Of a stretch of DNA of 64,000 bases, positions 1 through 8,098 are shown one piece after another. The position numbers and the translations under genes are program-made. Below the pieces are notes generated by a model. The model saw nothing but the letters and a program-made list of their open reading frames with translations, was not told where the DNA came from and ran no database searches. Origin of the DNA: Acidovorax sp. KKS102 (lineage in GTDB: Bacteria; Pseudomonadota; Gammaproteobacteria; Burkholderiales; Burkholderiaceae_C); the NCBI RefSeq assembly GCF_000302535.1, contig NC_018708.1, positions 4,402,001-4,466,000 on the forward strand, read 5' to 3'. Position 1 is the stretch's first letter, and every line of letters begins with the position of its first letter.

Positions 1-771
1 GCCCGTGCGCAACTCGTCCTGAACCACCACCTCGGGCAGCACGGTCAGCCAGCCGCTGTCACGGGCGATCAGGCGCAGCATGGCCATGTCATCCACCTCG
101 GCGCGCAACCGGGGCGTTACCCCGGCCGATGCACACAGGGCTTCAAACTGCGCGCGCAGCGCATGACGGGGGCCAGGCAGCGCCACCTCCATACCCTCCA
201 GATCTTCAGGTATGCGTAACGAGCGGGATTGCCACACGCTGGCAGGGCCGACCAGCGAGATGGACTGGCTGCCGAGAAATTGGCAGTGCAAGGGGCGCTC
301 GGAGTCGGAAGGCACTGACTCATTGGCCAGCACCACGTCCAGCTGGTGCTGCACCAGGCGGGTAATCAACCCCTCCAGTAGTCCTGACTCCAGCGTCAGA
401 ACCACGGACGGGTCGGCCAGCAAGGGGCGGATCCAGTTCTCCTGGTAGTTGCGGGACAACGTTGCCACACTGCCCACGCGCAGCCGGGTCACCCCCGACG
501 CGCTGCCCTGCAGGCGCCCCAGCATTTCCTGACCCAGTCCGAAGATGTTCTCGGCATATGCCAGCACCAGTTGCCCGGTGTCGGTCAGCAGCAGGCGGCG
601 GCCTTCTCGCAAAAACAGCTCTTCGCCCAGGCGCTCTTCCAGCTGCCGGATCTGGGTGGACACCGCAGACTGGGACGTGTGCAGCTCTTGCGCTGCCTGG
701 GTGAGGTGCCCCAGCTTGGCCACACGCCAAAAGTAGAACAGGTGGTTGAAGTTGAGTTGATCGAGTCTCAT
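1..771 (-). CDS. LysR-family transcriptional regulator, NhaR-like (3' end outside window)
   Basis: A continuous reading frame of 257 codons runs from an ATG at 771 to the window edge with no stop, so the C-terminus is missing. The N-terminus (MRLDQLNFNHLFYFWRVAKL, then AAQELHTSQSAVSTQIRQLE) is a LysR winged helix-turn-helix of the NhaR type; the rest reads as a periplasmic-binding-like effector domain. It is divergent from dabB and dabA with a 97-bp AT-rich gap, the usual position of a LysR activator for the neighbouring operon. Inference: it regulates dabBA in response to inorganic carbon or a related signal. The family call is firm, the target is inferred. Confidence 0.9.
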   Translation of the reverse strand, partial: MRLDQLNFNHLFYFWRVAKLGHLTQAAQELHTSQSAVSTQIRQLEERLGEELFLREGRRLLLTDTGQLVLAYAENIFGLGQEMLGRLQGSASGVTRLRVGSVATLSRNYQENWIRPLLADPSVVLTLESGLLEGLITRLVQHQLDVVLANESVPSDSERPLHCQFLGSQSISLVGPASVWQSRSLRIPEDLEGMEVALPGPRHALRAQFEALCASAGVTPRLRAEVDDMAMLRLIARDSGWLTVLPEVVVQDELRTG

Positions 772-823
772 TGTTCTATTTTTAGTATTTTTTTGTTCTT
801 TTCAATGTATTTTACAGAACAAT
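770..823. promoter_or_regulatory. Probable LysR binding region between the regulator and dabB
   Basis: The heptamer TTGTTCT occurs at 771-777 and 793-799, and its reverse complement AGAACAA at 816-822. The spacing is 22 and 23 bp, about two helical turns, so all three lie on one face of the DNA. The outer pair extends to the 8-bp inverted repeat ATTGTTCT/AGAACAAT. The stretch is far more AT-rich than the genes on either side. This fits a LysR tetramer site controlling both directions; the function is inferred. Confidence 0.5.
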
Positions 824-870
824 AACCCCGCAGCATCATCGCCCCCAGTCTTGTTTCTGGAGGTTGAGTG

Positions 871-2445
871 ATGCCATTTCTTCACGTTTTGTCCCACGCC
901 AGCGCATGGGCACCGGGCATGCTCATGCTGGCCGCCATGGCGCTGGCGCTGTGCCACAAAGGCTCGGTTGCCACGTTGTGGCGCTGGATGCTGGTCCTGT
1001 CTGGTGCCGCCTTGGCAGGTTCTGTATTGGCGGCGATTGCTGCCATGGCCGGCATCGGCCGTCTGGACCACGCAGGCTGGCTCAGGGCCTCGCCGATGGG
1101 CTTGTGCATGGGGGTTCTGGTGCAACTGCTTGGCACCGTCATCGCAGCGTTTTCTGCGCGGTACCTGGAGGGAGAGCCCGGCCAGCCGCGCTACATGGCA
1201 GCACTGGCGGGTGTGCTGGCTGCCGTGCATATGCTGCTGCTGGCAGACCACTGGATCGTCCTGGCCATCGCCTGGGCTCTGGTGGGCATTGCGCTGCAAC
1301 ACCTGTTGTGCTTCTACCCCGACCGGGCTTTTGCCAGCCTGGCCGCCCACAAAAAGCAGATGGCGGACCGGGTGGCCGACGTACTGCTGGTCGGTGCGGC
1401 GGCACTGGCCTGGCTGGAAGTCGGCAGCGGTTCTTTGTCGGCCCTGTGGGCGCACATCGCACGCAACGGCATGTCCCCGTTGCTGCACGCCAGCGCGGTG
1501 TTGCTGACCCTGGCCGTGATCTTGCGGACGGCCTTGTTGCCCGTACATGGCTGGCTGATCCAGGTGATGGAGGCGCCCACGCCGGTGTCTGCACTGCTGC
1601 ACGCAGGCGTGGTCAACCTGGGCGGGTTCGTGCTGATACGGTTCTCCCCCTTGCTGGAAAACGCAGCCACTGCCCGCGTCGTGCTGGTCATTTTTGGGCT
1701 GGCCACGGCCGTACTTGCTGGCATGGTGATGCTGACGCGCATCAGCATCAAGGTGCGACTGGCCTGGTCTACCGTGGCGCAGATGGGGTTCATGCTGCTC
1801 GAATGCGGGCTGGGCTTGTACACACTGGCTGCGCTGCACCTCGTGGGCCACTCGCTGTACAAGGCCCACGTGTTTCTGTCGGCGTCCAACGCGGTTCGGC
1901 AAGCCCGGCTGCAGGCCATGCACAGCGCAACCCCGCCCACAGCCATCAGCCTGGCGCTGGCACCCGTCGCCGCCACGGCCACCGTGCTGGTGGTGCTGAA
2001 CTTGGCGGCGGATGCGCCCTGGCCCGCATGGTGGTCTGCCGTGCTGGGGCTGGCCTGGGCACCGCTGCTCTGGTCGCCTCAGGGCCAGGCCAGCGCCAAG
2101 ACTGCGGCCTGGCACAGCCTGGCGGGGTTGGTGATGGTGGCAGGCCTCACCGCAGCGGCGGTTGCCATCCACCATGTGCCACTGGGCTTGCGCGATGCTC
2201 CGGCGCACGTGCTGGGGTGGCTGGCACTTATCGGACTTTTAGGCCTTTACCTCTTTCTGGCGCTGCTGCAAAGGCAGCCCCACATGCTGCGGACGTGGCG
2301 CCGGTGGAGCTATGCGGGGTTCTACATCGACGAGGCGTACACCCGGCTGGCCCTGTACATCTGGCCCACGGCCTGGACACCCCCTGCCCCGCGTGACGCT
2401 GTCTCCCGTGTACCGGGCACTCCGTTGCAAAGAGCCGCCCCCTGA
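871..2445 (+). CDS. dabB: DabB-type inorganic carbon transporter membrane subunit (NuoL/MrpA-like)
   Basis: A 524-residue, highly hydrophobic protein of the proton-conducting antiporter (NuoL/ND5) family. Family hallmarks are ALLHAGVVNLGGFVLIRF in the central region and the HSLYKAHVFLSASNAV stretch that follows. In DAB (DABs accumulate bicarbonate) systems this subunit is thought to pass cations and power DabA. The ATG at 871 is preferred because GGAGG at 859-863 sits 7 nt upstream; a GTG at 868 would be too close. It is directly followed by dabA (24-nt gap), which separates it from a respiratory complex I gene. C-terminal residues include FYIDEAYTRLALYIWP. Confidence 0.88.
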   Translation: MPFLHVLSHASAWAPGMLMLAAMALALCHKGSVATLWRWMLVLSGAALAGSVLAAIAAMAGIGRLDHAGWLRASPMGLCMGVLVQLLGTVIAAFSARYLEGEPGQPRYMAALAGVLAAVHMLLLADHWIVLAIAWALVGIALQHLLCFYPDRAFASLAAHKKQMADRVADVLLVGAAALAWLEVGSGSLSALWAHIARNGMSPLLHASAVLLTLAVILRTALLPVHGWLIQVMEAPTPVSALLHAGVVNLGGFVLIRFSPLLENAATARVVLVIFGLATAVLAGMVMLTRISIKVRLAWSTVAQMGFMLLECGLGLYTLAALHLVGHSLYKAHVFLSASNAVRQARLQAMHSATPPTAISLALAPVAATATVLVVLNLAADAPWPAWWSAVLGLAWAPLLWSPQGQASAKTAAWHSLAGLVMVAGLTAAAVAIHHVPLGLRDAPAHVLGWLALIGLLGLYLFLALLQRQPHMLRTWRRWSYAGFYIDEAYTRLALYIWPTAWTPPAPRDAVSRVPGTPLQRAAP

Positions 2446-2469
2446 ACCGCACTGCACCCGGAGAACACC

Positions 2470-5022
2470 ATGATGGAATCAATGACCGACTGCCCCACCG
2501 AGGAGCTCGCGGCGCCAACGCCCACGCACGCCGCGCAGCACCCGGCCTCGCACAACGACATCGACACCGCCTGCGCACAAGCGTGCCAGGCTATCGCGCC
2601 GGCCTGGCCCCTGGACCGTGCCATTGCAGTCAACCCGCACTGGGCGCGCATCGGCATGCCGGTGCGCCGGGTGGCTGCGCGCATGGCAGCGCTGGGCGGC
2701 ATTCAGGTCTTTCCCGCGCGCGATCGGCAACTGCAAGCGTGGACGGAAGGACGCATCAGCGCCCAGGACCTTGATCAGGCGATCCGCCAGGTGCCTCAGG
2801 CGCAAGCCTGCGGGTTGACGGCAGAAGACTGCGTACAGGCCCTACACAACACCCAGCCTGTGGAGCAATTGCCGCTGCTGATCGATGTGCTGGACAACGC
2901 CCCCCACCGCCACACCCGCTTGTCCTGGCGCCAGGCCATCACCCACCAGGTGAGCCAGACTTGTGCCGCGTATTTCGACCAGACACAGGCGGACTGGCAG
3001 CCCCAGCGGTCAGAGGGCCTGTATGCGTTCTGGCGCGAGACTCTGCAGCACGACCACTCCATCGGCCTGCTGATGGGCTTGCCACACCTCGCCGAGGCCT
3101 TGGAGGCTCTGCCCGCCACCCGGGAAGACGCCGAACGCTGGGTACTGCACAGGCTGCGCCTTCCCAAGGCGGTGTGGCCAGACTATCTGGAGTCGGTGCT
3201 GCTGACGGTGAATGGCTGGGCTTCGTGGTGCGCCTATCTAGGCTGGCAGGCCCACCTGAACCAGACGACCGACCCGCACCTGCGGGAGTTGCTGGCGATC
3301 CGCCTGGCGTGGGGCGCCGTTCTGCTGCATTGCAAGGACGATGCCGCAGGCACCCATGCCTTCCAGGCGCTGCAACAGGCCTGGGGCCAGGCCCCCGCCT
3401 TGTTGCAACGGGCAGAGCAGGCTCTGCTGGTCGACGAAGTGTGGCATGTAGCTCTGGAAGTCGGCTACCAGCGCCAGTTGGCTCAGCGGCTGCTCGGTGC
3501 CGGCAGTGCCCCGCCCAACCAGCACGAGATCGAGGTGCAAGCCGCTTTTTGTATTGATGTGCGCAGCGAGCCACTACGGCGGTCCCTGGAGGCCATCTGG
3601 CCCGCCGTACAGACCATCGGGTTCGCGGGATTTTTTGGCCTGCCCCTCGCCTACACACCGCTGGGCACCAGCGCTCGCACGCCCCACCTGCCGGGCCTGT
3701 TGGCACCCGCAGTAGAAGCCACTGACTGCATCGTTCCGTCCACCACTGGGGCGTTGCAGACTAATGCGACGCTGCAAGAAGCAGCTACCAACGCACGCTC
3801 CAGGCGCTTTGCGCTGGCCGACCAATGGCTGTCTGCCAGCCGCTGGCCGGGGGCGGCTTTCTCGTTCGTTGAAGCGGCGGGCGTGGGCTATGCGGGTAAG
3901 CTGGGCCAGTGGCTGCGGCCCTCCCGGCAAGCCAGGGCCAACGATGCACTGGAAGGTTTGCCAGCGCGCTATCGCCCCCTGTGCCGGCCCCAGCTCACGG
4001 GGCTGGACATCGGCGCCAAGGTGTCGCTGGCAGCGCGGGTGCTGCGCTCCATGGGGCTGGACGGATATCTGGCGCCCCTGGTACTGCTGGTAGGGCATGG
4101 CAGCCAGTCGGCCAACAACGCCCATGCGGCAGCGCTGGATTGCGGCGCATGCTGCGGCCAGACCGGCGAAGTCAGCGCCCGCAGCCTGGCACAACTGCTG
4201 AACGAACCTGCCGTGCGTACGGGCTTGGCGGAACAAGGCATCGCCATTCCGGAGTCCACAGCCTTCGTGGCGGCCCTGCACAACACCACAACCGATGAGA
4301 TCGAGGGCTTTGACCTGGACCTGCTGCTCCCAGCCGCTCGCCAACGGTGGGACAGCCTGCGGCCGGTGCTGCACCATGCCAGTGACCAGGTCCGCAGAGA
4401 ACGAGCACCGCACCTGCACATCGACCCACGGACACCGCACGACGATTTGCTGAAGCAATTGCGCAGGCGCGCCAACGATGGCGCCCAGACACGCCCGGAA
4501 TGGGGCCTGGCGGGCAACGCAGCCTTCGTCATCGCACCCCGGCACAGGACGCTGGGCGCTGCGCTACAAGGACGCAGCTTTCTGCACGACTATGACGCCC
4601 AGAGAGACCCCGACGGCAGCCTGCTGGAAGCGCTCATGACCGCGCCCATGCTGGTCACCCACTGGATCAACTGGCAGTACCACGCATCCACCTGCGACCC
4701 CACACGGCTGGGGAGCGGCAACAAAGTGCTGCACAACGTGGTGGGCGGAAACATCGGCGTCTTTGAAGGCAACGGCGGCGATCTGCGCATCGGCCTGTCG
4801 CAGCAGTCGGTGCACGACGGGAAGCGCTGGGCCCACGAACCGCTGAGGTTGACCGTGGTGATTGATGCGCCCCGCCAGTCCATCGACGCAGTGATAAATC
4901 AACATGCCGTCGTCAAGCAACTGGTGGACCACGGGTGGCTGCACCTCTGGCGGTGGGAAGGCGCCGACCTGATGCGCTATGACCAGGGTGTCTGGGAGCC
5001 GCTGCACACGGAGAACTGGTGA
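2470..5022 (+). CDS. dabA: DabA-type probable inorganic carbon transporter subunit (UPF0753/DUF2309)
   Basis: An 850-residue soluble or peripheral protein of the DabA family, whose zinc site resembles beta-carbonic anhydrase and which is proposed to hydrate CO2 to bicarbonate unidirectionally when paired with DabB. The expected zinc and catalytic residues are present: C361 and D363 in AAFCIDVRSEP, H543 in VGHGSQS and C558 in LDCGACCG. The spacing (2 and 15 residues) matches my memory of the Halothiobacillus enzyme. Start: ATG ATG at 2470 with GGAGAA just upstream (2460-2465). Its stop overlaps the next gene (TGATG). Together with dabB it forms a complete DAB pair. Confidence 0.92.
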   Translation: MMESMTDCPTEELAAPTPTHAAQHPASHNDIDTACAQACQAIAPAWPLDRAIAVNPHWARIGMPVRRVAARMAALGGIQVFPARDRQLQAWTEGRISAQDLDQAIRQVPQAQACGLTAEDCVQALHNTQPVEQLPLLIDVLDNAPHRHTRLSWRQAITHQVSQTCAAYFDQTQADWQPQRSEGLYAFWRETLQHDHSIGLLMGLPHLAEALEALPATREDAERWVLHRLRLPKAVWPDYLESVLLTVNGWASWCAYLGWQAHLNQTTDPHLRELLAIRLAWGAVLLHCKDDAAGTHAFQALQQAWGQAPALLQRAEQALLVDEVWHVALEVGYQRQLAQRLLGAGSAPPNQHEIEVQAAFCIDVRSEPLRRSLEAIWPAVQTIGFAGFFGLPLAYTPLGTSARTPHLPGLLAPAVEATDCIVPSTTGALQTNATLQEAATNARSRRFALADQWLSASRWPGAAFSFVEAAGVGYAGKLGQWLRPSRQARANDALEGLPARYRPLCRPQLTGLDIGAKVSLAARVLRSMGLDGYLAPLVLLVGHGSQSANNAHAAALDCGACCGQTGEVSARSLAQLLNEPAVRTGLAEQGIAIPESTAFVAALHNTTTDEIEGFDLDLLLPAARQRWDSLRPVLHHASDQVRRERAPHLHIDPRTPHDDLLKQLRRRANDGAQTRPEWGLAGNAAFVIAPRHRTLGAALQGRSFLHDYDAQRDPDGSLLEALMTAPMLVTHWINWQYHASTCDPTRLGSGNKVLHNVVGGNIGVFEGNGGDLRIGLSQQSVHDGKRWAHEPLRLTVVIDAPRQSIDAVINQHAVVKQLVDHGWLHLWRWEGADLMRYDQGVWEPLHTENW

Positions 5023-5870
5023 TGCACCCCAGTGCACGCCCCTATGCAGACCGCTGCATCGCCTTGCTGACCCAGCATGGCAAGGAGCGGGTCATCGCGC
5101 CCGCGCTGGAGCCGGGTCTGGGTTGCACGATTGAACATGTCAGCGGGTTCGATACCGACCTGCTGGGCACCTTCACCCGCGAAACGGCACGTGCGGGCTC
5201 GCAACTGGATGCAGCACGGCGCAAAGCCCGCAAGGGCATGGAGCTCTCCGGCCTCGATGCCGGCCTGGCCAGCGAGGGCAGCTTTGGTCCCGATCCGTTC
5301 ACAGGAATGGTGCCCTGGAACGTGGAGCTGATCGCCTGGCTGGACGACCGCATGGGCATCGAAGTCGTCGGCATGGCACAAGGGCCTGCGCGCAGCGGGC
5401 ACCTGCTGAGCGATGACTGGAGTGCCGTGGAGGCATTTGCGCAGCGCGAGGGCTTCCCGCAGCACCGGCTGGTGCTGCGCCCGGAGAGCGAGGACGATAC
5501 CCGCATGCACAAAGGCATCGCGGACTGGGACCGGCTGCGGCACTGCTTCGATGCCTGCCAAGCCCAGGCCAGCAACCGCCAGGTCTTTGTGGAGACGGAC
5601 CTGAGGGCCTTTGCCAACCCCACCCGCATGCACCTCATCGAGCAAGCTGCGCATGACTTGCTACAGCGACTGCAGTCGCGCTGCCCAACCTGCAACGCCC
5701 CAGGTTACTGGGTCACCGAACGCATACCGGGGCTTGCCTGCTCTGCCTGCGGACGGCCTACCGCATCCTGCCGCGCTGAGGTGTGGTCCTGCCCACGCTG
5801 CGAGTACCAATCCAGGGTGAACAAGATCGCACGGGCCGATCCGCGCCACTGCGCGCGATGCAATCCCTGA
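5022..5870 (+). CDS. DUF6671-like zinc-ribbon protein coupled to dabA
   Basis: A 282-residue protein whose ATG shares its A with the TGA of dabA, so it is almost certainly translated with the transporter. The N-terminal 190 residues include GSFGPDPFTGMVPWNVELIAW. The C-terminal 70 residues carry cysteine pairs CPTC, CSAC, CPRC and CARC, read as two zinc ribbons. I recognise it as DUF6671-like; no function is established that I know of. No membrane segment is seen. Position suggests a role in assembling, metallating or regulating DabAB, which is inference only. Confidence 0.75.
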   Translation: MHPSARPYADRCIALLTQHGKERVIAPALEPGLGCTIEHVSGFDTDLLGTFTRETARAGSQLDAARRKARKGMELSGLDAGLASEGSFGPDPFTGMVPWNVELIAWLDDRMGIEVVGMAQGPARSGHLLSDDWSAVEAFAQREGFPQHRLVLRPESEDDTRMHKGIADWDRLRHCFDACQAQASNRQVFVETDLRAFANPTRMHLIEQAAHDLLQRLQSRCPTCNAPGYWVTERIPGLACSACGRPTASCRAEVWSCPRCEYQSRVNKIARADPRHCARCNP

Positions 5871-5875
5871 GGGTA

Positions 5876-7231
5876 TCAATCAGCATCATCCACCACACGG
5901 TTTCGACCCTGTCGCTTTGCCCGGTAGAGATTCGCATCGGCCCGTTCAATGGTCTGCAATAGCGTCTCGGACCCACTGCTTCGGAGCGCGAGACCCACAC
6001 TGACGCTGACCGTGATCGCCTGGTCCCCCACCTGCACTGGCTCCGTATCCATCACCGTTCGCAAGCGCTCGGCGGCAGCGCGGGCTGTGTCGCTACTGAT
6101 GACGTTCAGGAGGACGATGAGCTCCTCTCCCCCGTAACGGGCCAAGACATCACCGTCACGCAAGACGGACTTCGCACGGCGGGCCACCTCTTTGAGCACC
6201 ATATCTCCCGCAGGATGTCCATACAGGTCGTTGACCGCTTTGAAGTGGTCAATGTCCAGCATCACGAGCGCAAGGCGGTGCCCGTCGCTGGGGCCTGGAG
6301 ATGGTAGCTGGAAGGCCACTTGGGCACGGTCGAAAAAGGCACGGCGGTTGAAAAGTCCGGTCAACGGATCGTGGTTGGCTTCCATGCGCAGAACACGCTC
6401 CAGTCGAACTTGTGGCGTGATGTCATGAAACAACCAAACCCGCCCCTTGTGTCCGCTCTGGAGGATGGGATGCGTGTCCACACGCCACACACAATCATCC
6501 AAAAACCAGCGGGCGACCAGCTCTGCGTCCAAATCGCTCTGCAAAGGAGCATAGGCCTGCTCCAATTCGGCCGCATTGTCGCAACGCTCACGGGTGGCCC
6601 GCATGGCTTGGGCCAGAACCTCGGCCGGCACCCATCCCGCAGACAGACCCAGCAGGGCCGCTGCAGCTGCGTTGATCTGCGCTTGCGGATGTCGCGCGGA
6701 CAACACCACGATTCCCTGCGGGACACTGTCGAACACATGATGAAACTGCGCCGCCGATTCCGCGTTTTGCTCCTCCCATTGCCGCGCATCTACCAATTGG
6801 GCATATACAGGCCGCAACCACTGCACAGTGGCCTCTCCTCCAACAAGGTCTGCATCCGCAAAACCATCAGACAATGCCGTGGCCTCATCCCATATCAGCA
6901 CGAATCCGCCCCCCGCCATCCGGCCAAACGCACTGCAATCGACGTATAACGCAAGACCCGGACTGAACGGCAAGCCCGCAGTGACCAAGCTGGGCAACTC
7001 CTTGCGGGACAGACGCTGAACAGCATGTGTGCCAGTTTTTGGAGATACCGGCAACCGCCAGCGCCAGACGGGTGTATGACTCAGCGCGATGTTTGGCACG
7101 CTGCACAGGGGGACAACCTCATCGGGCGCTCGCTGCCACAATGCTAGAGCCAGTCGACACTGGGACTGCACACTGACTCCCTGCAGGAAGGCGATCAGGG
7201 CATCGTCTGGCGTCGAATGGGGGGAGGTCAT
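5876..7231 (-). CDS. PAS domain diguanylate cyclase (GGDEF)
   Basis: A 451-residue protein. An N-terminal region of about 150 residues is not recognised, a PAS domain lies at roughly 160-275 (FHHVFDSVPQGIVVLSARHP), and a GGDEF domain occupies about 285-450. The active-site motif is RYGGEELIVLL, a functional GGEEF variant, and the inhibitory I-site RxxD is intact (RDGD, five residues before GGEEL), so it should make cyclic di-GMP with product inhibition. There is no membrane segment. An ATG at 7231 is preferred; an in-frame TTG at 7237 is possible. It lies 9 nt downstream of an RsbQ-like hydrolase, suggesting the hydrolase signals through the PAS domain. Confidence 0.88.
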   Translation of the reverse strand: MTSPHSTPDDALIAFLQGVSVQSQCRLALALWQRAPDEVVPLCSVPNIALSHTPVWRWRLPVSPKTGTHAVQRLSRKELPSLVTAGLPFSPGLALYVDCSAFGRMAGGGFVLIWDEATALSDGFADADLVGGEATVQWLRPVYAQLVDARQWEEQNAESAAQFHHVFDSVPQGIVVLSARHPQAQINAAAAALLGLSAGWVPAEVLAQAMRATRERCDNAAELEQAYAPLQSDLDAELVARWFLDDCVWRVDTHPILQSGHKGRVWLFHDITPQVRLERVLRMEANHDPLTGLFNRRAFFDRAQVAFQLPSPGPSDGHRLALVMLDIDHFKAVNDLYGHPAGDMVLKEVARRAKSVLRDGDVLARYGGEELIVLLNVISSDTARAAAERLRTVMDTEPVQVGDQAITVSVSVGLALRSSGSETLLQTIERADANLYRAKRQGRNRVVDDAD

Positions 7232-7240
7232 GGGCAAGAT

Positions 7241-8041
7241 CTATTCGCGGGAGAGTTGACGCATCAGGGCGTCCAGTACGACCACAGGCTGCGTGAGGTG
7301 AGGCATGTGGCCTTCCAGCTCCAGCGTTTCCGAAGTGCTACCCGGCAAATGCGCATGCAACCACCGCGCTACGTCCAAAGGCACGGCCACATCCTTGCGG
7401 CTATGGATGAAATGAGTGGGCACTGGCACTCGCGGGACGATGACGCGGTGGTCAGACTGGAAAATCATTCTCAGAATGTGACGCGCGATGTCAGGGCGAA
7501 TCTTGAAGAGCGTCTCGCTGAACCGCGACAACACGTGCTGATCGTCCACCCCCATCACCATCGGAACAAAGCCAGCAGCCCATGTCTGGTAGCTCATGGC
7601 CATCGCCTCATACAAAGCATCCAGATCGCCCTGCTCGAAGCCACCCACATACCCGGCATCTGGATCGTTGAGGTAGCGCGGCGATGGCTGCAACAGAATC
7701 AGGCGCTGGAAACAATCCGGCCTGGCCACTGCTGCAATCATGCCAATCATCCCACTGACAGAGTGCCCCACATAGCTGACCTTTTGCACCTGCGCATCGT
7801 CCAGCAGAGCCAGCAAATCATCTGCATAACCAAAGAGCGAGTTATGCATGTCGCGGTGATAACTGCTGGCCCCGTCGTCTCCACAACCGGCCAAGTTATA
7901 GGACAACACATGAAACCGTGCATCCAAGGTTGGCCGCAGGTCGGACCACGATGTCTGATCCAGACCAAACCCGTGGCTCAGAACAACCACATGGCTGCCG
8001 ACGCCACTCCAAGTGGCTTTAAGACGTTGGGTGACACGCAT
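7241..8041 (-). CDS. RsbQ-like alpha/beta hydrolase (signalling hydrolase)
   Basis: A 266-residue alpha/beta hydrolase close in length and pattern to RsbQ of Bacillus. The nucleophile is S94 in VGHSVSGMIG, the acid D217 in HSRKDVAVPL and the histidine H245 in EGHMPHL. All three are offset by exactly two from the RsbQ triad 96/219/247 as I remember it. RsbQ-type hydrolases process an unknown small hydrophobic ligand and work with a PAS partner. Here the next gene encodes a PAS-GGDEF protein, so the pair is a plausible hydrolase-PAS input module driving cyclic di-GMP. They are also related to the plant karrikin and strigolactone receptors. Confidence 0.85.
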   Translation of the reverse strand: MRVTQRLKATWSGVGSHVVVLSHGFGLDQTSWSDLRPTLDARFHVLSYNLAGCGDDGASSYHRDMHNSLFGYADDLLALLDDAQVQKVSYVGHSVSGMIGMIAAVARPDCFQRLILLQPSPRYLNDPDAGYVGGFEQGDLDALYEAMAMSYQTWAAGFVPMVMGVDDQHVLSRFSETLFKIRPDIARHILRMIFQSDHRVIVPRVPVPTHFIHSRKDVAVPLDVARWLHAHLPGSTSETLELEGHMPHLTQPVVVLDALMRQLSRE

Positions 8042-8098
8042 CAGAGTGGAGTTTCAGGATAGAGGCGATCCCATTATGGCTCTCCCCCATCCGCCCCG

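Noticed and set aside
864..2396. Long second-frame and antisense ORFs over dabB (510 and 468 codons)
   Set aside because: They are shadows of a high-GC gene. The real frame has DabB motifs and a Shine-Dalgarno, and the others have Gln/His/Arg-rich compositions without any family.
8000..8098. glmS ribozyme or sRNA control at glmS
   Set aside because: The ribozyme is a Gram-positive feature, and nothing resembling its core was seen in the glmS leader.
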